Assembly: GCF_021134715.1 (NCBI RefSeq)
Contig: NC_060025.1
Coordinates: 2,232,001 to 2,296,000 of the forward strand
DNA length: 64,000 nucleotides
Direction of reading: 5' to 3'
From: Daphnia pulex
Lineage: Eukaryota; Arthropoda; Branchiopoda; Diplostraca; Daphniidae
Part shown: positions 1 through 11,249 of the stretch, one piece after another
How positions within the stretch are numbered: the first letter of the stretch is position 1
Layout of the letters: each line of letters starts with the position of its first letter
Made by a program: the position numbers and the translations under genes
Notes under the pieces: generated by a model
Seen by the model: the letters and a program-made list of their open reading frames with translations, nothing else
Told to the model about the DNA's origin: nothing
Databases searched by the model: none

Positions 1-1
1 C

Positions 2-562
2 AATTCGAACGCACGTCGAGCCTTGCCTCTGTCATCAAACACAGACATTAGCAACTCGAACAAACGGCATTCCCTGACTAATATGGAGCAACGTCCTCAC
101 AGCTTCAACGCCACTCGTCGCTCTTCTCTTACGGGTCAGTTCTTTTTTTATCTGTCATTCCATCGACCATGTGTGTTTACTGATGGTTTCTTTTTATGTA
201 GGAGACATCGAGAATGGCCCTTATGTGCCATCGGCTATTTCCAGTCTGTTTCTCGGCGGTCGAGTTAAGGCACTTCATGGCGGTCATTTAGTTGTTACTG
301 GAATTGTGTGGTACCGCGGGAAGCTGCCCGGTATTACCGAAGATATTGTGGGTATCGAGATTGACCAAGTTGGACTTGGAGGCGATGGCACTTTCCAGGG
401 TCATCGTTATTTCCGCTGGTACAGTTGTTTCTTTTCTCCTTGCCATAAAACTTTGACATTTGATGTATTCTTTTCTTTTTTCCCTTTTTTAGTGCTCCGG
501 GTCGTGGACTGTTTGTGCCATTCCGTAAAATAATTATGGCCTGGCCTACTCATCCGCAGTAA
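2..562 (+). CDS. CAP-Gly domain protein, C-terminal part (5' end outside window)
   Basis: Three exons read in one frame: 2-134, 202-418 and 493-562 (TAA at 560-562), joined at GT-AG introns of 67 and 74 bases. The visible product begins with a Ser/Arg/Asn-rich linker and ends in one CAP-Gly domain, a fold that binds C-terminal EEY/F or tubulin-type tails. Seen directly: the glycine-spaced core, the DGTFQGHRYF stretch, then C-A-P-G-R-G-LFV and K-I. The spacing PG-x4-(I/V)-x-G-(I/L)-E and DGTF-x-G-x-RYF recalls the third CAP-Gly of the deubiquitinase CYLD. In CYLD a USP catalytic domain follows, whereas here the chain stops about 13 residues after the domain. It may be a CYLD-related paralogue, a truncated isoform or another CAP-Gly protein. 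The domain call is firm; the family is uncertain. Confidence 0.8.
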
Positions 563-968
563 AAAAGAAAAAAACAAAAAAAGACGTGACTCGATGAACG
601 CCAAGCAGGTTCCGTCCTGGAAAGATAAAAACATATAGATTGTGTGCCATGGTGCTATTGATATTTTTATTGCCCCCAATATCCATCTATCTAGTCGTTC
701 GCCGAGTCGTCGTTCAAACAACAAACATACTCTTTCTACTCTGGAAAATTCAATTACTTCTTCTTAACTGGGACGTCTTTATTTTCTTTGCCCTTCTCTG
801 TCGTCGCAGATGTTATTTTCTTGACATGTCACCGTGATGTCATGCGCGGGGGGCAGCCAACAATGGTAGCGGTTGGGATTTCTGCGTTAAGGCGCGTTTG
901 TTTTTTCAGTGGGAGAATTGTCCCTGATTCGTGAAAAGGTATAACCGGCGACGGAATTCTCCACCCAG

Positions 969-974
969 AATAAA
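969..974 (+). terminator. Poly(A) signal, probably of the CAP-Gly gene
   Basis: AATAAA lies about 400 bases past the TAA of the CAP-Gly gene on the same strand. It is the first canonical hexamer I see there. The 3' UTR between is T-rich. Confidence 0.4.
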
Positions 975-1907
975 GTTTTCGTGTTTGTCAAGGTGCCCCA
1001 GCGACCGTCTCTTTCCTCAAGTGAACGATGGCGTGCTCCACCGTCATCTTGACCTCCTTGTTATTATTCCGTTTCCCTGTTGGCCATTTCGTGAAATCTC
1101 CATCAGAAAATTCTTTTTTCTTCATTCCGGAAAAACAAAAAAACTAGTCGACGTAGACGTTTGTTGTCCTCAATTGATCCATCCTTTTTCTAATTATTTT
1201 TTTGTTGTTATCCTGGGTGCTGAACCCTGGCCAACATGTCCATGTAGACCATTTTTTTGGGGGGTAGACTGTTAAACCTTTTTCCCATTCCAAATTCGAT
1301 CTAGGAGAGTTTTTCATGATATTCTACATTTTCACAAATAAGAGATCCCGTTTCTTTCTCTCTCTCTCTCTCTTCTCTCCGTCATGATACCGTGTGCATA
1401 GATGAGCGATTAGCCATTTATTATTAAACGTTGTTCGTACCTTTAATTGTTTTGACCGAGAAATGTACACACCCCAGGGAATGAAATAACCTCATGACCC
1501 CAAAATTTTATCTAATTTTTTTTTTCTTCTTCTTTCAGTTTGAAAATACACTCACGGAAATCGTCAATCTAAAGACTATCTGCCGTTTGTTTTGCCGTAT
1601 AGAACGAGGAGATTAAGTTGCAACAAATTCAAATTTTTATATTATAATATTTATTGTATTTCTTTTTCATTTTTTAGAGTACCAGCTCCATCATTGTTTG
1701 TCAAGAGGTTATAATAGAGTATGCCAAATTGGTTAATAGTTATCCCTCTTTGTAAACAGTTATATGGAGAACTCCTTTCGACAAAACGTAACAAAACAAA
1801 GAAATTTGGTGTCGTGAAAAATTGGGGACTGTTAATCGGGTGAGTCCACTCTGGCTGGGGCTGCGGTCGCGTGGTTTTGTATTTTTGTACTAATATACTT
1901 TTTTTTT
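975..1907. other. Intergenic, no gene seen
   Basis: AT-rich DNA with short T and CT runs (for example near 1360). I see no supported exon. It separates the 3' ends of two convergent genes. Confidence 0.6.
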
Positions 1908-1912
1908 TTATT
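1907..1912 (-). terminator. Poly(A) signal overlapping the stop codon of the small secreted protein gene
   Basis: The minus strand reads AATAAA, sharing bases with the TAA stop. The following A/T-rich stretch is compatible with cleavage soon after, which implies a very short 3' UTR. Confidence 0.5.
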
Positions 1913-2545
1913 GTGGGCGTTCACCACCGAAAGGCTTCTCAAAGGGGAAGTCCATCCTATTAAGAAAGAATATCAATGGGTCATCGTGAAAAAAGCTATA
2001 AAACTCCGACTACACTCGGAAAAAGCCCATCTTAGAAACTAATTTTATAGGTTTAACCTAGTTTAGATGATTTTTATGATGATGCGAGGGGTAAGAACTC
2101 ACTTTGGGAAGTCGGGGAAGGCGAATCTCGATTCCATGCTCTGGTTGTCGTCTAGCACAATCTCTCTGGGGGCAAAACCCTGGAAATAGCCTTGGCCGTC
2201 GCTACCTGCGTCGTTTGCCTCGAAATCGTGTTGTTTGCCGAACGCTTCCTTGGGTGGATTGAAATCACGGCCTTCCAGTTGCTTCATCAAAACCTCAACG
2301 GGCTCTTCCCGAGCTCCCTCTCTTGCTTCCGATTGAACTTCCGGCATGTCCACTCGATCCTGGAAGTCTTCATCCAACGCAGAAGGCCAACCTGTCAAGA
2401 CACGACCGGAAATGGCCGGAACGAGGACTGCGAGGGCGAGTACCTTTAGAGGAGGAAATCGAAATCATTTCCGCACACGTTGGTATCTTAGTTAAGTAAC
2501 TTTGAAACTAAAATTGAAATGACTTACTTTGAGTAAAATGTTCAT
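1908..2545 (-). CDS. Small secreted protein of unknown function (3 exons)
   Basis: Exons on the minus strand: 2545-2528 (MNILLK), 2443-2103 and 1956-1908, giving 135 residues plus stop. The first six codons join VLALAVLVPAISG to form a clear signal peptide. The mature chain is acidic and Glu/Asp/Pro/Phe-rich, with no cysteines, and ends in FP-rich motifs on both sides of the last junction (FAFPDFPK, then FPFEKPF). The second donor overlaps an in-frame TGA: unspliced RNA would stop at 2099-2101, while splicing AA|GTGAGT to ATAG|G keeps the frame and runs to TAA at 1908-1910. The frame fit, acceptor tract and AATAAA overlapping that TAA favour the spliced form. Its size and secretion suggest a cuticle, peptide or haemolymph product. 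I do not recognise the family. Confidence 0.7.
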
Positions 2546-2582
2546 CTTTAGATTTTGTGTTGTTGCGCTGATGTCGACGGAT

Positions 2583-2619
2583 GTCTGATCCACTGGAAAC
2601 CGCACCGGGCCTTTTTATA
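2583..2619 (-). promoter_or_regulatory. Core promoter: TATA box plus initiator of the small secreted protein gene
   Basis: The minus strand has TATAAAAAG at 2619-2611 and an arthropod-type initiator TCAGAC at 2588-2583, about 32 bases apart, the usual TATA-to-start spacing. The ATG follows about 40 bases downstream at 2545. Confidence 0.75.
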
Positions 2620-4227
2620 CCGAAATACGGAGAGATTGTCCAGCAATCCGTACACATTTCGCCGTCGGGAGGGAAGTGAGATACAAAAGAAGGAAAGAAA
2701 GAGGAGGTTCTCAGCTGTGGAGAGAAGCAAAAACAACATAGGTACATTGAAAATGCCCTTTTTTCTCTCTCTCTCTTTGAAGAATGTCTTATACATTAGC
2801 CCTAGGGATGTATAGATGGGGCACTTCTCGAGACACACACACCTAAATGCTTCGTATATGGACACACGTTTCTTTTTGTTGCTGCTGAGACTGCAGGGCT
2901 GAAGAATCAGCAGCACCGCCGGTTCGGTGGAAATAACCCAAACGCTTTCTCCTTAGTGGCAAAAGAAAACAAAAAAGACTTTTGCATAAATTTTCTCAAA
3001 AATTACCCCCAAAGAGAAACTAAAAAAATTGTCTGCTGACAACAGGGAATCATCTTCAAATGGCTATCATAATTTGTCCAAGTAGAAAATGCCGCGGCAC
3101 GCAATGACGTAATTAGCCTTTGCAATTGATGAATTGGAAAAGGAAAGCCGAGTAGTCTTGCAGGCTTGTATTTCTCTACTCTACCGTTACATGCTTAGCT
3201 CATTTACCCATTTAGTGTGTGGCATAAACTCCAACATCGAGGTGAAACGTGAAAGCATCAACAAAGTTGGACAAGTTAAGCTTTAAAAATAAATATATTT
3301 ATGGACGTTTTCCGTGAATGTCTGGGACTCAGTGAGCCCCAGCAGGACGTGCGCTAATAACGGAGCCAAACTGCTGTTCGGACCATTTGCCATAATTCTA
3401 CTTCATCGTTTCTTCTTTTCCTTTTTTTTCTTATTTCTCTTGAATGGTTTCAACAAGTTGTAATTAGTTGTTATTCTTTCTCCCCCACCCCACAGGAGGG
3501 ATTCTCTTTGTAATATATAGAAAAGCTTTCTCTTGCCGTCATTTCCCCTCCCCCCTGGTGCGCATTCTATTATGCCTATTATATAAGGTATAATAATTAT
3601 CAGATTTCGTTTGTTGCCATTTGCCAGTTTTAGAGCCCAAACGTGTTCCGGAATTTAGATCAGTGTTTCCTTTTGCTCAGGAAGTGTGTTTTTAGACTTG
3701 TTCTGTAGTTATTTATCGACGATGTGAATCGCAAATGACTGAAAGAAGATTACCATTTGTTTTCCGGTAAAAGTTTTGGGTTTACACTTATTAAGGAAAA
3801 CGCATGTTTTCCCTGTATTTTTAATGTGTTTAATAACCGCTAAGTTTTTAAAATTATAATGTAAGTACTTTATTCGGAATGTCGAATGCGATAATGTGGT
3901 AAAAATGATAAAATAATTGGCTAGCACTAATTGTCTTTATAATTATGAATTGTTGCTCATACATTATTTGAACTAGAGATATAGCATAAGTATCGTATAT
4001 TCCGTATTATTATATTTCTGACAAGGGAAAATCACGGAAATCGTGAAAATGCGTGAAAATGAAGAAGTTGTAATGTAAATTATTGAGATCTGGCAGCATC
4101 TAAACTCATCTTGCACGCACACGACAATAACAACAGTACAACACAGCGCCAAAGCCATCAAATATCATCCTTCCGGTTTTCTTTTCTATTTTATAATTTG
4201 ATTTGGTCTACCAAAGTCATATGTAAA
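2620..4227. other. Divergent intergenic region between the secreted-protein gene and PPIL4
   Basis: Holds upstream sequence for both neighbours, a short CT run near 2768 and AT-rich stretches. Open frames here are short and lack splice or domain support. The 4090-4227 part is the likely 5' UTR and promoter of PPIL4. Confidence 0.5.
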
Positions 4228-6155
4228 ATGTCTGTCATTTTGGAAACTACCAAAGGAGATTTGACGGTTGATCTGTACATCAAAGAAAGACCTAAAAGTG
4301 AGCAATTTTCATTACATTTGTTGTACAAATATGTGTATAGTTACTTTCAATGTTGAATTCAAATAGCTTGCCTCAACTTTCTCAAGCTTTGTAAGATGAA
4401 AAGCTACAACTTCAACAGATTTCACCATGTTGAGCGAAATTTTTTATGTCAAACTGGAGACCCCACTGGAACGGGCAGAGGAGGTGAATCAATATTTGGG
4501 TATTATGGACTTTGACAATATGAAATCAATCGTTTTGATAACACTTTTGAAATTTTTCTAGGGTATTATATGGACAACAAGCAAAATACTATGAGGCTGA
4601 GCAAGTTCCTGTGTTGAAGCATACCAAACCTGGATTGCTTTCGATGGTGAATGTTGGAGATAACATGTATGTATGCAAAGCTCATGTTACAGTGCCTCAA
4701 ACATTAAACAACTTTTGTGTGGGATATTTCTTAGGCTTGGATCACAGTTTTTCATTACTCTTGGTGATAATTTGGACTATCTTGACAAAGAGCATTGTGT
4801 GTTTGGGGAAGTTGTCGAAGGTCATGATGCCTTGCTCAACATTAATGAAGCCATTTGTGATGAAAATCACATCCCTTATCAGGATATTAGGTATTCATTT
4901 GAATCATACTTGTATAAGATTTCCCTTGACTTTTAGTTATGTTTTTGTAGGATAACCCACACTGTTATTCTTGATGACCCATTCCCAGACCCATCAGGCT
5001 TAGAAATTCCAATTCATTCACCTGAACCCACCAGAGAAATGCTTGATGTAAGTAAACATATATAATGATTAATGTTTCTGCATAAAATACTTATAGAGCT
5101 CTTTCTCATAGAGCGGGAGAATTGCTGCTGATGAAGACATCAATGAAATGGAAGGCAAGACGGCCGAAGAAATTGAAGAAGCGATTGCAGATAAGGAAGC
5201 CAAAGCTCGTGCAACAATCCTTGAAATGGTTGGCGACTTGCCTTCTGTTGATGCAGCTCCTCCCGAGAATGTGCTCTTCGTTTGTAAGCTCAATCCTGTG
5301 ACAACCGATGATGATCTCATGATTATCTTCAGTCGTTTTGGCAAAATAGTCAAGTAAGTTTGGATTGGCATTAACTTTAGTAAAACTGCAGATATTAACT
5401 CTTTTTGTTTCATAACAGCTGTGAAATTATTCGTGATCGACAAACGATGAATTCTCTCCAGTACGCTTTCATCGAGTTCGATAACCCCAAATCATGTGAG
5501 GATGCCTATTTTAAAATGGACAATGTGTTAATCGACGACCGACGTATTCATGTTGATTTCTCGCAGTCCGTCTCCAGATTACAGTGGAAAGGAAAAGGTA
5601 CGCATTTGTTAATACTCAAATGAATGTGTTAAATTCAATCCAAGTGTATTTATTCCAGGACGAGGAGTGGATTTCATCGGTGGCAAACCTTTTGATCCCA
5701 ACAAGGAAGACTACAAGATGAAAGGTCCCCACAAGAAACAACAGGGAAAATATATCCAAAATGATGACTACCAAAAGAGGCGTGAACCCCAGCAAAGACC
5801 AAGAGATTACCAACCAAGAAATTCAGGATATCGTGACAATCGAGACGATAGAGGTCGTCGGGATGATCGAGATTATCGCGATCGCAACGAGCATCGAAAT
5901 GAAAGAGATCGTCGAGATGATAGGGTTGACAGTCGAGGACGGCATGGCGATCGAGACCATCGAGATAATCGTGAACATCGAGATCAAGGACATAATCGCG
6001 ATCGTCGGGAAAAATCAGATCGCCGAGAGCACCGGGATCACCGTGAACGACATAGATCACCAGATAGATCACGTAAGGAAGAATATGCCAATCCACAAAA
6101 AAGGATACGCAAAAGTAAGTCCCCGAAAAGTTCCCATAGAACGATATCAAAATGA
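4228..6155 (+). CDS. PPIL4: Peptidyl-prolyl cis-trans isomerase-like 4 (cyclophilin + RRM)
   Basis: Eight exons: 4228-4297, 4367-4499, 4562-4666, 4735-4890, 4951-5047, 5112-5353, 5419-5597, 5659-6155. All phases agree and the product is 492 residues, the usual PPIL4 length. An N-terminal cyclophilin domain ([12 protein letters not shown] at the start, [17 protein letters not shown], later [13 protein letters not shown]) covers about residues 1-165. After a short acidic helix comes an RRM (about 238-318) with RNP2-like VLFVCKL and RNP1-like LQYAFIEF. The tail after [18 protein letters not shown] is made of RD/RE/DR/HR dipeptides, typical of nuclear splicing proteins. PPIL4 is a spliceosome-associated prolyl isomerase. 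An internal GTAAGT near 6115 could serve as a rare alternative donor, but the unspliced frame ends cleanly. Confidence 0.95.
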
Positions 6156-6378
6156 CCGCCAAACATGTCCTTTAATTCGCTCTTTCAAATTCCTTCCTGT
6201 CAAACTTTCCTCCTAAACTTTCGACCTTGGAAGGCTGGTGTCATCCTTCAGTCGTTGTTGGAGCATTGTGTATTGAATTTTTCGAAATCATTTTGTGAGC
6301 ATTTTCCCTTTAAATCAACTTTTAAGGGAAGAATTAAGTCTTTTGGCTATTGACTTCGAGAACTTCTTTTTTTTTTCT

Positions 6379-6384
6379 AATAAA
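6379..6384 (+). terminator. Poly(A) signal of PPIL4
   Basis: AATAAA 224 bases after the PPIL4 stop on the same strand, following a T-tract. Confidence 0.65.
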
Positions 6385-7373
6385 GCGTTTTGAATTATTA
6401 CAAGAAAAAGGCCTTGTAAACACCGTTTATTTGATTTACGGTCTGTCAGTTGGCTACGGGCTGAAAGAAGTTGAGCTGGCAAAAGATTGCCGTAAAGAAA
6501 CCGGTTCTGCTCGAGATGCAGATAATTAAATCACCATCATCTTGCCTGATGGCGCCGTGACATGATTTGTATCCAAGGATTTGTGATCTCGGTCAGTTTC
6601 TAACACATATTATTGAGCTTCCATCGCATCCAACCTGTTGGCATTGATGCCATAAGCGATCCTCTCACTCATCCGGATGACTTGACCCCAATTCAGTCAC
6701 TTTTGTTTTATCACCTTGCAACCCTTCACTTTGTATCCAAAAAGTAAAATCAGAGGTCAGTCAATAGTTTGAATTTGTTTTTGGTCTTACTTAAGAGTTT
6801 TGCCGCCATGTGTCCGTGTTGTGCTACAGGAATTTCGGGCACTAGAAATTGAAACTTAACGAATGGTCCGATACTATTTGGCTTTTTCTAATCAGTCGAC
6901 TATGAATTTCGTTCTAGGCTTTTAGCGTTTCACGGAAATTCGCTATAAAATGCGTGAAACGGCAACGTGAGTTAATGGGTTCGTGAGCCGTTACTTTTTG
7001 TTTGTCGATATTCACGCTTCGCCGATTTTATCAACGTATTCTTAGGATTTTTCAATGTCAATATTGTCAATGCAATAATCGAAAGTTATTGTGTGGGTAC
7101 AGGGACGCTTGAAAGTTTCTTTTGCTGCAGGCTTTTTCTTTCAATCATTTTTACTTGCTCTTTTGAGGTAGTATTTGAATTTTGCGCATGCCGCCAGCAG
7201 AAGAAAACTTTCAAGCGTCCCTGTTTGTGGTTTGTACGTTGATCTGCATGAACTTGCCTTTCACTTTTTTTGTTTTGGAGTCCATCATTCCCTTTTTGTT
7301 ACTCACGCACGCCCCATCAGTGTCGCGTGTTGTGGAACTTGCCCACATGCTAAGATTTCTTGCGCTCCAAGTC
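6385..7373. other. Intergenic region upstream of the cuticle gene
   Basis: I see no supported exon. It contains the inverted repeat listed separately at 7100-7223; the last few hundred bases are probably the cuticle-gene upstream control region. Confidence 0.5.
7100..7223. repeat. Hairpin-forming inverted repeat
   Basis: The left arm from 7100 (CAGGGACGCTTGAAAGTTT) and the right arm ending at 7223 are near-perfect reverse complements over about 29 bases, with a loop of roughly 65 bases. It may be a miniature transposon relic: each arm begins with the same CAGGGACG, but no clear target duplication flanks it. Confidence 0.7.
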
Positions 7374-7410
7374 TATAAAAGCACCTACGGAACGACCATT
7401 AGCATCAGTT
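7374..7410 (+). promoter_or_regulatory. Core promoter of the cuticle gene (TATA + Inr)
   Basis: TATAAAA at 7374-7380 and TCAGTT at 7405-7410, 31-33 bases apart. The start codon is at 7446. The same architecture occurs at the other secreted-protein gene (2583-2619). Confidence 0.75.
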
Positions 7411-7445
7411 TTTGGACTACCCTAGCCCCGTGACGAACAGTAAAT

Positions 7446-8881
7446 ATGAAGGTAAAGTAAATCATTTTTTTTTGCAAACAAATTTGATATTTTTGCAAAT
7501 GAATAATGACACTGATTTTTCTACAAACAGTTCCCGATCTTCTTCGTATTGCTCGCCGTTTTTTCAGCCGAAAATTATGCCTCAAGTTACAAAACAACTG
7601 AAGACGTGAGAAACTATTCAAATATTTCCTTCAACATTTCAAAGTGACAGTTTTTCCAAAATTTAATTTCTGAAAAACATTAATTAGGCGAAGAAGTCAG
7701 GGTACAGCTTCGAGTCATCCTATGACAACAACTCTCGCTCTGAGAGCCGTCATGGAAAAGTGACAACCGGTTCGTATCGTGTACCTCTCCCCGATGGCCG
7801 TGTTCAGGTTGTCAACTACAGGGCTGATGAAAATGGATATGTCGCTGACGTGAAATACGAGGGCGAGGCCAAATATCCAGAATACAAACCCGCATATTCT
7901 TATTCCGCTCCAGCCTACAAGGCTGAAACCGTACCGGTTTACGAGGTTGTTACGACCAAACCGACTTACAAGATTCCTACTACTCCGGCTCCCACAACTA
8001 CTAGCCCAGCTTATAAGACCCCTGCATACGTTGAACCTAGCTATATAGCGCCAGCACCGACTGCGGCTCCAACCTATGAGGATCGTTCTTATCCCGATCC
8101 TGAATTTAAGGCTTTGTACAAGATAACAACTACCACCCCGGCTCCAACGACGACTCCGCGGGCTTATGTAGCTCCTGTTGATGTTGAGTACAAAGTTCCT
8201 GCTTACTCTGCTCCGGCCTACCAGACCCCAGTTTCTCCTGCATATGGTATTCGCTATATTGGTGACGCAAAACAATACGAGGATAGGAACAAATATCTGG
8301 AAACTAAAGTGAACTCTCCAGCCTACAAATCTACATTTTTTGTCATTCCCAAGTACAAAGTTTCTTCTTTGGCCGGCCCAGTCTATGAGACACCGGAAGT
8401 GCCAGATTATAGAACATCTTTTTACTCCGCTCCTGCGGCTCCTTTGCCCCTTGCTTACAGACCTCGTTACGCCGTCAAGGCAGCTAATAAGGTCGTCGAT
8501 CAGAGCACAGACTACAAGGATTCGCCTTACGTCGCTCCCAAAGTGACAGTTTCCGTTTATACCCCAGTCTATTCTGCCCGTACTACCACTACTCCAGCAT
8601 ACCAGGATTTGACAACTGCTGCTCCCGCCTACAAAGTTCCGATTACCACAGCCGCTGCCCCGGTTTATACTACTTCATCCTACAAAGCTCCAAAGTACGA
8701 AACTTCCACCAGCGCTCCGGCTTACAAGCCATCTACTTTTTTCACTTCGAATAAAGATAGCATCTCTACTGGATACAAGGAACTATCCAGAATCTTTCGT
8801 GAAACATCTTTGACAGCCGGAAATAAAAATTGGGATAATTTCTTTAACAAAGCTTGGGAATTCGCTAGAACAAAATATTAA
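7446..8881 (+). CDS. RR-type cuticular protein with PAYK/TTTPAP repeats
   Basis: Three exons: 7446-7451 (Met-Lys only), 7531-7605 and 7688-8881; 424 residues. The tiny first exon plus FPIFFVLLAVFSA forms a signal peptide, an exon layout common in arthropod cuticle genes. A chitin-binding Rebers-Riddiford domain follows (about residues 28-80), seen as SYRVPLPDGRVQVVNYRADE, then NGYVADVKYEGEAKYPEYKP. It is pro-resilin/RR-2-like in its PDGR-x-Q-x-V-x-Y-x-AD core. The remainder is a Pro/Tyr/Ala/Thr-rich repeat region built on PAYK, PAYS and TTTPAPTTT units, which should make an extended, cross-linkable chain (Tyr). The last 40 residues are less repetitive and charged. It is extracellular, in the chitin matrix. 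Confidence 0.93.
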
Positions 8882-10559
8882 ATGACTTAATCATTTCGGA
8901 AAACATTCATTTAAAAAATTCATTTAATATTTATCAATCACAATGTACTACCGGTACTACCTTTGAAATGAGCGAATTCTTGTTTTTTTCTTAGCTTTTT
9001 TTTTAATATAAAAAGTCATTTTTGTCTAATGTGCTCTTTCAAAATGAAATAGAAATCAAAAAATTTACATGCTAGACGGTGCGAGTCGATTGCTTTCACA
9101 ATTGAAAGTGAAGGGTTTGTTTTGTTATCTCCAGACTGGACCAGTCTTTACGGAGCTTGCAGCGCCAAAATCAAATCAGTTGTTAATTAACTGATTGACC
9201 AGTTCTTCTTGCAATTTGCGGTAAGTAATATTTGTGCGTATTTGTGTACAGTCCAATAAAGATCCCTTTCGCGTTTGCCCCTACATTTTACTGAATTCAA
9301 GTGGGTTTTATTGTAGTTATAAAATTTAAACATCTGCATAGCAAAGTCTTAGAATATGAAGTATTTTAAGATTTATCCTATTTACTGTCAAACCTAAATG
9401 GGTTTTTCGCATTCTTATGGTCATAACCGTTTATTTTACAGATTTGTATGTGATCTAATATCTAATGAATCTGTTGACCAGTCTACTCAGACTTCGTTTC
9501 GTTCTCTCAATGTTTAAGTACTCCGAAGAGTTCCCAGATCCCTTCCCAGAAGACATCCATTGCCAAACAAGCCGGAGAAACGAGTTGCATCTTAATGATC
9601 AAAAGTTTATTTGGCGTCGTCAGGGCTGGACGTCTCATGCGGTCTCTCCAAGGGTTCACTCTGCTGTCTTACGATCAATTGCCAAATGCGAATGGTAATA
9701 GATACGATTACGACACATTAAATTTGATGTTGGTTTTAAATCATCGTCCAACATATTGCGGCAATTTCAAGTTCTATCTACATTCTACACGAAAACAACT
9801 CAATCTTTGGACATGAAATACAGGCTGTAGATAGCAAGATTGTGACCTGTATTATACAGGTCATTTATGGTACGCCGAAAGGGTCACAAAAAAAATAAAA
9901 AAAAAAAAAAGTTTCGCCACAACGCTATCTAGCGGTCAAATATAGAACTACATGCAAAATACCCTTTTCTTGCCCCAAAACGCGAAATTTTCTTCGCTTA
10001 TTATTCGTCAGAACGTGAGAAGAGAAGTCCACCACAAAGACCAGAGAAGACTCAAACTAAAAAAAAAACCGCTTGTTGTAACCTTGGTTAATCATTTCAA
10101 CTGAGTCAACACTCAACAGTCAACGTTAAGCTAGCTTCGAAAATTACCAATGAATTCATAAGTGAACTCGAGTGATTTCGTCTGTAACTTGTCGGTGATG
10201 TGTTCTATTCCGTGTGTATGTTGGATATAAACCTTAATGTTTTTCATCAACTTACAGTCAGAGGAAACGTGAATTCATTGTATTCTACTGAATGTGTTAT
10301 CGAAATCATACAGGTAAAAACCAACACTAGCTTTATTTCATGCTAAAACATATATTCTTCTCATGTTTTATTAGGATTAATCTTAATTATCGGCTGTTTC
10401 TATTGAACTTGCTAGATCACCGACCCCAGCATTGAGCATGGACCAATCTCTCATTCCATCTTCTAGAGAATCTTGGATAACTGATTGGTGCTTCCATGTG
10501 TAAGCTCACTTGTCATGTTCCTGAACTTTATTAATTGCAGTCTAATATGAATTTTTGTT
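8882..10559. other. Non-coding stretch downstream of the cuticle gene
   Basis: AT-rich. Open frames near 9465-9816 lack domain or splice support. Several good donor-like GTAAGT/GTAAAA sites (about 9220, 10312) could belong to a non-coding transcript joined to the exon-like repeats that start at 10560, but this is not demonstrated. Confidence 0.4.
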
Positions 10560-10745
10560 TTATTCACAGGTTCCTAAATTGGCATGACTGACTGAATGAG
10601 AAGTTATGTCCTTCAAGAAAAAGGGCTTACGGTCAACAAGATTCCTTGTTTGCTAACCCATTGGCTGCTACCCTTGAATCTCCCTATTTGTCAACAACAA
10701 AAAAAGAGGTTGAATATTGTGATCATGTTATCATCATTGTAAGTT
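10560..10745 (+). repeat. Exon-like dispersed repeat, copy R1
   Basis: Starts at an acceptor-like CACAG followed by GTTCCTAAATTGGCATGAC and includes GCTAACCCATTGGCTGCTAC. The same block recurs at 11250-11460 in direct orientation and at 22470-22690 and 23690-23905 in reverse. R1 is the shorter version and lacks the second half seen in R2. Confidence 0.7.
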
Positions 10746-11249
10746 GTGTTTACATTGAATTATGAGAAGTTGTCATACTAATAGCAATTTTAACGATTGT
10801 TTGGTTTCTAATTTAAATGTTGCCTATAAGACCAATTGTGGGGCATCTGGTTATCCCTCCAAAATAAGGCAATGACCACACGTTCAACGCAGATCATTCG
10901 TTTTGTCATCGAACTTGACTCATTCCCTGTGTAACTTCATTGTCATGTCACTGAATTTAAATGTTGTTTACATTTTGTTTCTTGATTTAAGCATTTAGGT
11001 AATGACCGAGAAGATGCGGCCTACATGAACATCATTTAGGCGGCCAGCATCGTTCGACTACTCAATCGGCTTCTACTACCCTGCTCTCAACATAGCAAGG
11101 AGTTTCACCCTTTAGATTTTTGGCTGTTCGCGATGTGTGATGGCGTTTCCTTGGACGAGATGATGATTTTGGTGAGAAAGATATTGCGTGAGTATATACT
11201 TAAACTGTTTAATTATTCTTTTACTTATTTTTTAAATGTTTTTTTTTTT

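Noticed and set aside
5674-6162. 162-codon minus-strand frame rich in Asp/His/Leu
   Set aside because: Antisense of the PPIL4 RD/RE-rich tail.
7164-7173. let-7 microRNA candidate (TGAGGTAGTA)
   Set aside because: The seed sits in the loop of the inverted repeat, not in a stem arm, and the following bases do not match let-7.
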